From an uncultured Sutterella sp. (lineage in GTDB: Bacteria > Pseudomonadota > Gammaproteobacteria > Burkholderiales > Burkholderiaceae_F), in assembly GCA_905186105.1 (NCBI GenBank), contig LR994475.1:360153-368254 (forward strand): a stretch of DNA of 8,102 bases. Reading direction: 5' to 3'. Under the pieces are notes generated by a model. It searched no databases. It was not told the DNA's origin and saw only the letters and a list, made by a program, of their open reading frames with translations. Below are positions 6,637-8,102 of the stretch, in pieces. A program made the position numbers and the translations under genes. Positions within the stretch are counted from its first letter, which is position 1, and every line of letters begins with the position of its first letter.

Positions 6637-7172
6637 GTGATTAACGTACTGTTTGTATGCACGGGCAATATTTGCCGCAGCCCCACAGCTGAAGCTATCT
6701 TTCGTAAAAAAGTCAATGAAGCTAAGCTCGGTGATGTGATTGGTTCTGATAGCGCGGCGACAAGTAGTCATCACGTTGGGGAAACGCCCGATGTGAGAGC
6801 TCAGCTCGCTTGCCGAAAGCGTACTTTGATATTAAAGAACACCGTGCCCGTGAAATTTCGTCAGAAGACTTTGAAAAGTTTGATCTGATTTTGGTGATGG
6901 ATTGGGAAAATCTGACCGATCTTCAGCACCGTTCTCCGCCGCAGTTTAAGCATAAGATTCATTTGCTGATGCGTTATGCCAATGACTATGACGCTGCTGT
7001 GGTGCCAGATCCTTACTATAGTCTCAATGAAGGCTTTAATCAGGTCCTCGATTATTGCACGGATGCGTGTGGCGGTTTGTTGGAAACGCTCGAACGTAAA
7101 GCCCGTCAGATGCAGAAGTCGTTAGAGGCCGCTCGCGCCGCTGAAGCCGCTAAATACCGCACCTGCGCATGA
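6637..7172 (+). pseudogene. Low-molecular-weight protein tyrosine phosphatase, frameshifted
   Basis: The first part (GTG start at 6637, weak GGAA ribosome site at 6625-6628) reads MINVLFVCTGNICRSPTAEA, with the family's phosphate-binding loop: nucleophile Cys8, Arg14 and Ser15. It continues as SDSAATSSHHVGETPDVRAQ, as in the family. After Lys61 (codon 6817-6819) this frame loses similarity and stops at 6888. The family sequence continues in the -1 frame: YFDIKEHRAREISSEDFEKF, DLILVMDWENL, and the general-acid motif VPDPYY with Asp in place, up to stop 7170-7172. Adding one base near 6816-6819, or a -1 slip at A_AAG, restores a protein of about 178 residues with no gap. That is slightly longer than the usual 150-165 because of an Ala-rich tail. 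All catalytic residues are kept, so a recent mutation or a sequencing error is as likely as true loss. The gene precedes iscR, as I recall from Burkholderiales, but a terminator separates them. Confidence 0.85.
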
Positions 7173-7209
7173 GTCTGAATAACGAAAAAATAGACCGTTT
7201 TAATTATCG

Positions 7210-7234
7210 AAAGCCCGTATATTGCGGGCTTTTT
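7210..7234 (+). terminator. Intrinsic terminator between the phosphatase gene and iscR
   Basis: AAAGCCCG (7210-7217) pairs perfectly with CGGGCTTT (7225-7232) around seven bases, followed by T residues to 7234. It lies 38 bases after the phosphatase stop codon and isolates the isc operon from upstream transcription. The stretch 7235-7290 shows nothing else. Confidence 0.88.
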
Positions 7235-7290
7235 CATTATACCTAAAGGTGTATCTGTGTAAGATTTGTAGACCCTTTTGCGCGTGGACA

Positions 7291-7315
7291 ATAATTGACT
7301 TGATTAGTCGGGTAT
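7291..7315 (+). promoter_or_regulatory. Type 1 IscR operator, upstream site
   Basis: The 25 bases fit the type 1 IscR motif (ATASYYGACT, five bases, AGTCRRSTAT, recalled from E. coli work) at 22 positions. The left half is ATAATTGACT (7291-7300), the centre TGATT, the right half AGTCGGGTAT (7306-7315). Differences occur only at a degenerate S and at two central positions. It covers the proposed -35 box of the iscR promoter, so [2Fe-2S]-IscR bound here would repress the isc operon. Confidence 0.8.
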
Positions 7316-7329
7316 TTCTCAGTTAATAT
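7300..7329 (+). promoter_or_regulatory. Probable iscR operon promoter
   Basis: TTGATT (7300-7305) and TAATAT (7324-7329) are 18 bases apart, each matching four of six consensus positions. The start point would be near 7336, about 63 bases before the iscR start. The boxes are weak but lie where the IscR operators predict a promoter. Confidence 0.5.
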
Positions 7330-7350
7330 CCGACTGTTTCAGTAGGGATT
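7326..7350 (+). promoter_or_regulatory. Type 1 IscR operator, downstream site
   Basis: The left half ATATCCGACT (7326-7335), centre GTTTC and right half AGTAGGGATT (7341-7350) match the type 1 motif at about 21 of 25 positions. The right half is the weaker one. Its centre is 35 bases from that of the upstream site, and it covers the -10/start region of the proposed promoter. Two type 1 sites are also known before E. coli iscR. Part of it forms the left arm of the hairpin at 7341-7361. Confidence 0.6.
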
Positions 7351-7367
7351 GAGCCCCTATTTTTTTT
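7341..7367 (+). terminator. Terminator-like hairpin in the iscR leader
   Basis: AGTAGGG (7341-7347) pairs with CCCTATT (7355-7361) around ATTGAGC, with one G-U pair, and T residues run without a break from 7360 to 7367. It lies between the proposed promoter and iscR, so it would attenuate the operon if it works as a terminator. The stem is short (5 to 7 bp) and partly explained by the overlapping IscR operator, so function is uncertain. Confidence 0.4.
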
Positions 7368-7398
7368 CTTTACCACTTCGCGAATTTTGGAGCTGACC

Positions 7399-7884
7399 TT
7401 GAAGCTGACGACCAAAGGAAGATTTGCTGTGACTACCATGGTTGACATGGCGCTCCATGAGGTTGAAGCTCCTATTTCGTTGACGTTAATTTCGGAACGC
7501 CAACAGATTTCAGTGGTATATTTGGAGCAACTTTTCTGCAAGTTGCGTCGTGCAGGGTTAGTGGTCAGTGTGCGTGGTCCTGGCGGTGGTTATCGCTTAG
7601 GTAAGCCGGTGTCCGAAATTACGGTCGGTGCCATTATTGCAGCGATGGATGAAGATATTGATGCAACGCAGTGCCGTGGAGACGGAACCTGTCTGGGTGG
7701 TGCCGCTTGTTTAACGCATCATCTTTGGGAAGAACTCAATCGTACAACGCAAAAATTTCTTGACGGTGTGACGCTCGCAAGCATGGTTGAAAGCCATCAA
7801 AAGCGCCATGGCAAGCAGGTCGTATCCGCTGTCATTCCTGTGCGAAAAGCGAAAGCTGGACGTCAGGCTAAAGACTCTCATTAA
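7399..7884 (+). CDS. iscR: IscR, [2Fe-2S]-sensing repressor of the isc operon (Rrf2 family)
   Basis: IscR represses the isc operon when it carries a [2Fe-2S] cluster and so ties cluster assembly to demand. Starting at TTG 7399 the protein has 161 residues and begins [20 protein letters not shown], as in E. coli (MRLTSKGRYAVTAM). GGAG at 7389-7392 stands 6 bases before this TTG; an earlier TTG at 7387 has no such site. With this start the cluster ligands fall at Cys92, Cys98, Cys104 and His107, the same numbers as in E. coli IscR, which supports the choice. The N-terminal winged helix includes [20 protein letters not shown] (38-57), with Glu43 known to tune DNA recognition, and the wing RGPGGGYRL (59-67). 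A short basic tail follows residue 135. iscS follows after 50 bases without a terminator, so the two are cotranscribed. Autoregulation is predicted from two operators upstream. Confidence 0.97.
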   Translation: MKLTTKGRFAVTTMVDMALHEVEAPISLTLISERQQISVVYLEQLFCKLRRAGLVVSVRGPGGGYRLGKPVSEITVGAIIAAMDEDIDATQCRGDGTCLGGAACLTHHLWEELNRTTQKFLDGVTLASMVESHQKRHGKQVVSAVIPVRKAKAGRQAKDSH

Positions 7885-7934
7885 TAACGTTTCGCCAGTA
7901 TCGACGATTCATTTTCATCAATAAAGGACTAATG

Positions 7935-8102
7935 ATGAAGTTGCCTGTTTATCTCGACTATTCCGCGACGACGCCTTGTGACCCCCGAGTTGTCGACAAA
8001 ATGGTCCCGTACCTCTACGAAAAATTCGGTAATCCCGCGTCTCATAGTCATGCTTATGGTTGGGAAGGCGAAAAGTACGTTGAAGAAGCTCGCGGTCATG
8101 TA
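7935..8102 (+). CDS. iscS: IscS, cysteine desulfurase (N-terminal part, cut by the window end)
   Basis: A PLP enzyme that takes sulfur from cysteine as an enzyme-bound persulfide and passes it to the scaffold IscU and to other acceptors such as tRNA thiolation enzymes. Only the first 56 codons are in the window. [20 protein letters not shown] and then [17 protein letters not shown] match the E. coli start ([28 protein letters not shown]) closely. The active-site Lys and Cys lie beyond the window. Two ATG codons are adjacent at 7932 and 7935. The second is chosen because it gives the family's N-terminus and a 6-base distance from AAGGA (7924-7928), against 3 bases for the first. It is the second gene of the isc operon behind iscR; iscU and iscA would be expected next, outside the window. 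Confidence 0.96.
   Translation, partial: MKLPVYLDYSATTPCDPRVVDKMVPYLYEKFGNPASHSHAYGWEGEKYVEEARGHV

Noticed and set aside
1..8102. CRISPR array, toxin-antitoxin pair, phage or other defence genes
   Set aside because: No regularly spaced short repeats and no gene outside the listed families was found on either strand.

Overview
The window looks like a chromosomal segment of a betaproteobacterium of the order Burkholderiales, most likely a relative of Sutterella or Parasutterella. This is inference from three things: the order aminotransferase / uvrB / low-molecular-weight phosphatase / iscR / iscS, which I know from Burkholderiales; the moderate G+C content; and a decayed transposase of a type I associate with Sutterellaceae. 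No species can be named. Left part (1 to about 715): the 3' end of a 23S rRNA gene, a 5S rRNA gene with its own intrinsic terminator, then a second 5S gene with a second, homologous terminator. The second 5S unit is a duplicate offset by exactly 276 bases. Middle part (about 716 to 2710): no intact gene. Reading the minus strand in pieces recovers nearly a whole transposase (N-terminus near 2531, C-terminus near 837), broken by about five frameshifts and three in-frame stops. It lies between the rRNA operon and two identical tRNA-Asn genes (2715-2912, minus strand), which have their own promoter and a strong terminator. Right part (3013 to 8102): compact housekeeping DNA. A class I aspartate/aromatic aminotransferase on the minus strand is divergent from uvrB (excision-repair helicase subunit). 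After uvrB comes a low-molecular-weight protein tyrosine phosphatase whose frame is broken by one missing base (or needs a -1 slip at A_AAG), then a terminator, then the start of the isc iron-sulfur cluster operon: iscR (complete) and iscS (first 56 codons; it runs off the window). Upstream of iscR are two tandem sequences that fit the type 1 IscR operator, one over the -35 region and one over the -10/start region, which fits autorepression by [2Fe-2S]-IscR. A hairpin followed by eight T residues lies in the short iscR leader and overlaps the second operator. I see no new multigene system. The observations most worth a second look are the double operator plus leader hairpin at iscR, the frameshift in the phosphatase, the covarying 5S-terminator duplication, and the highly eroded insertion sequence.
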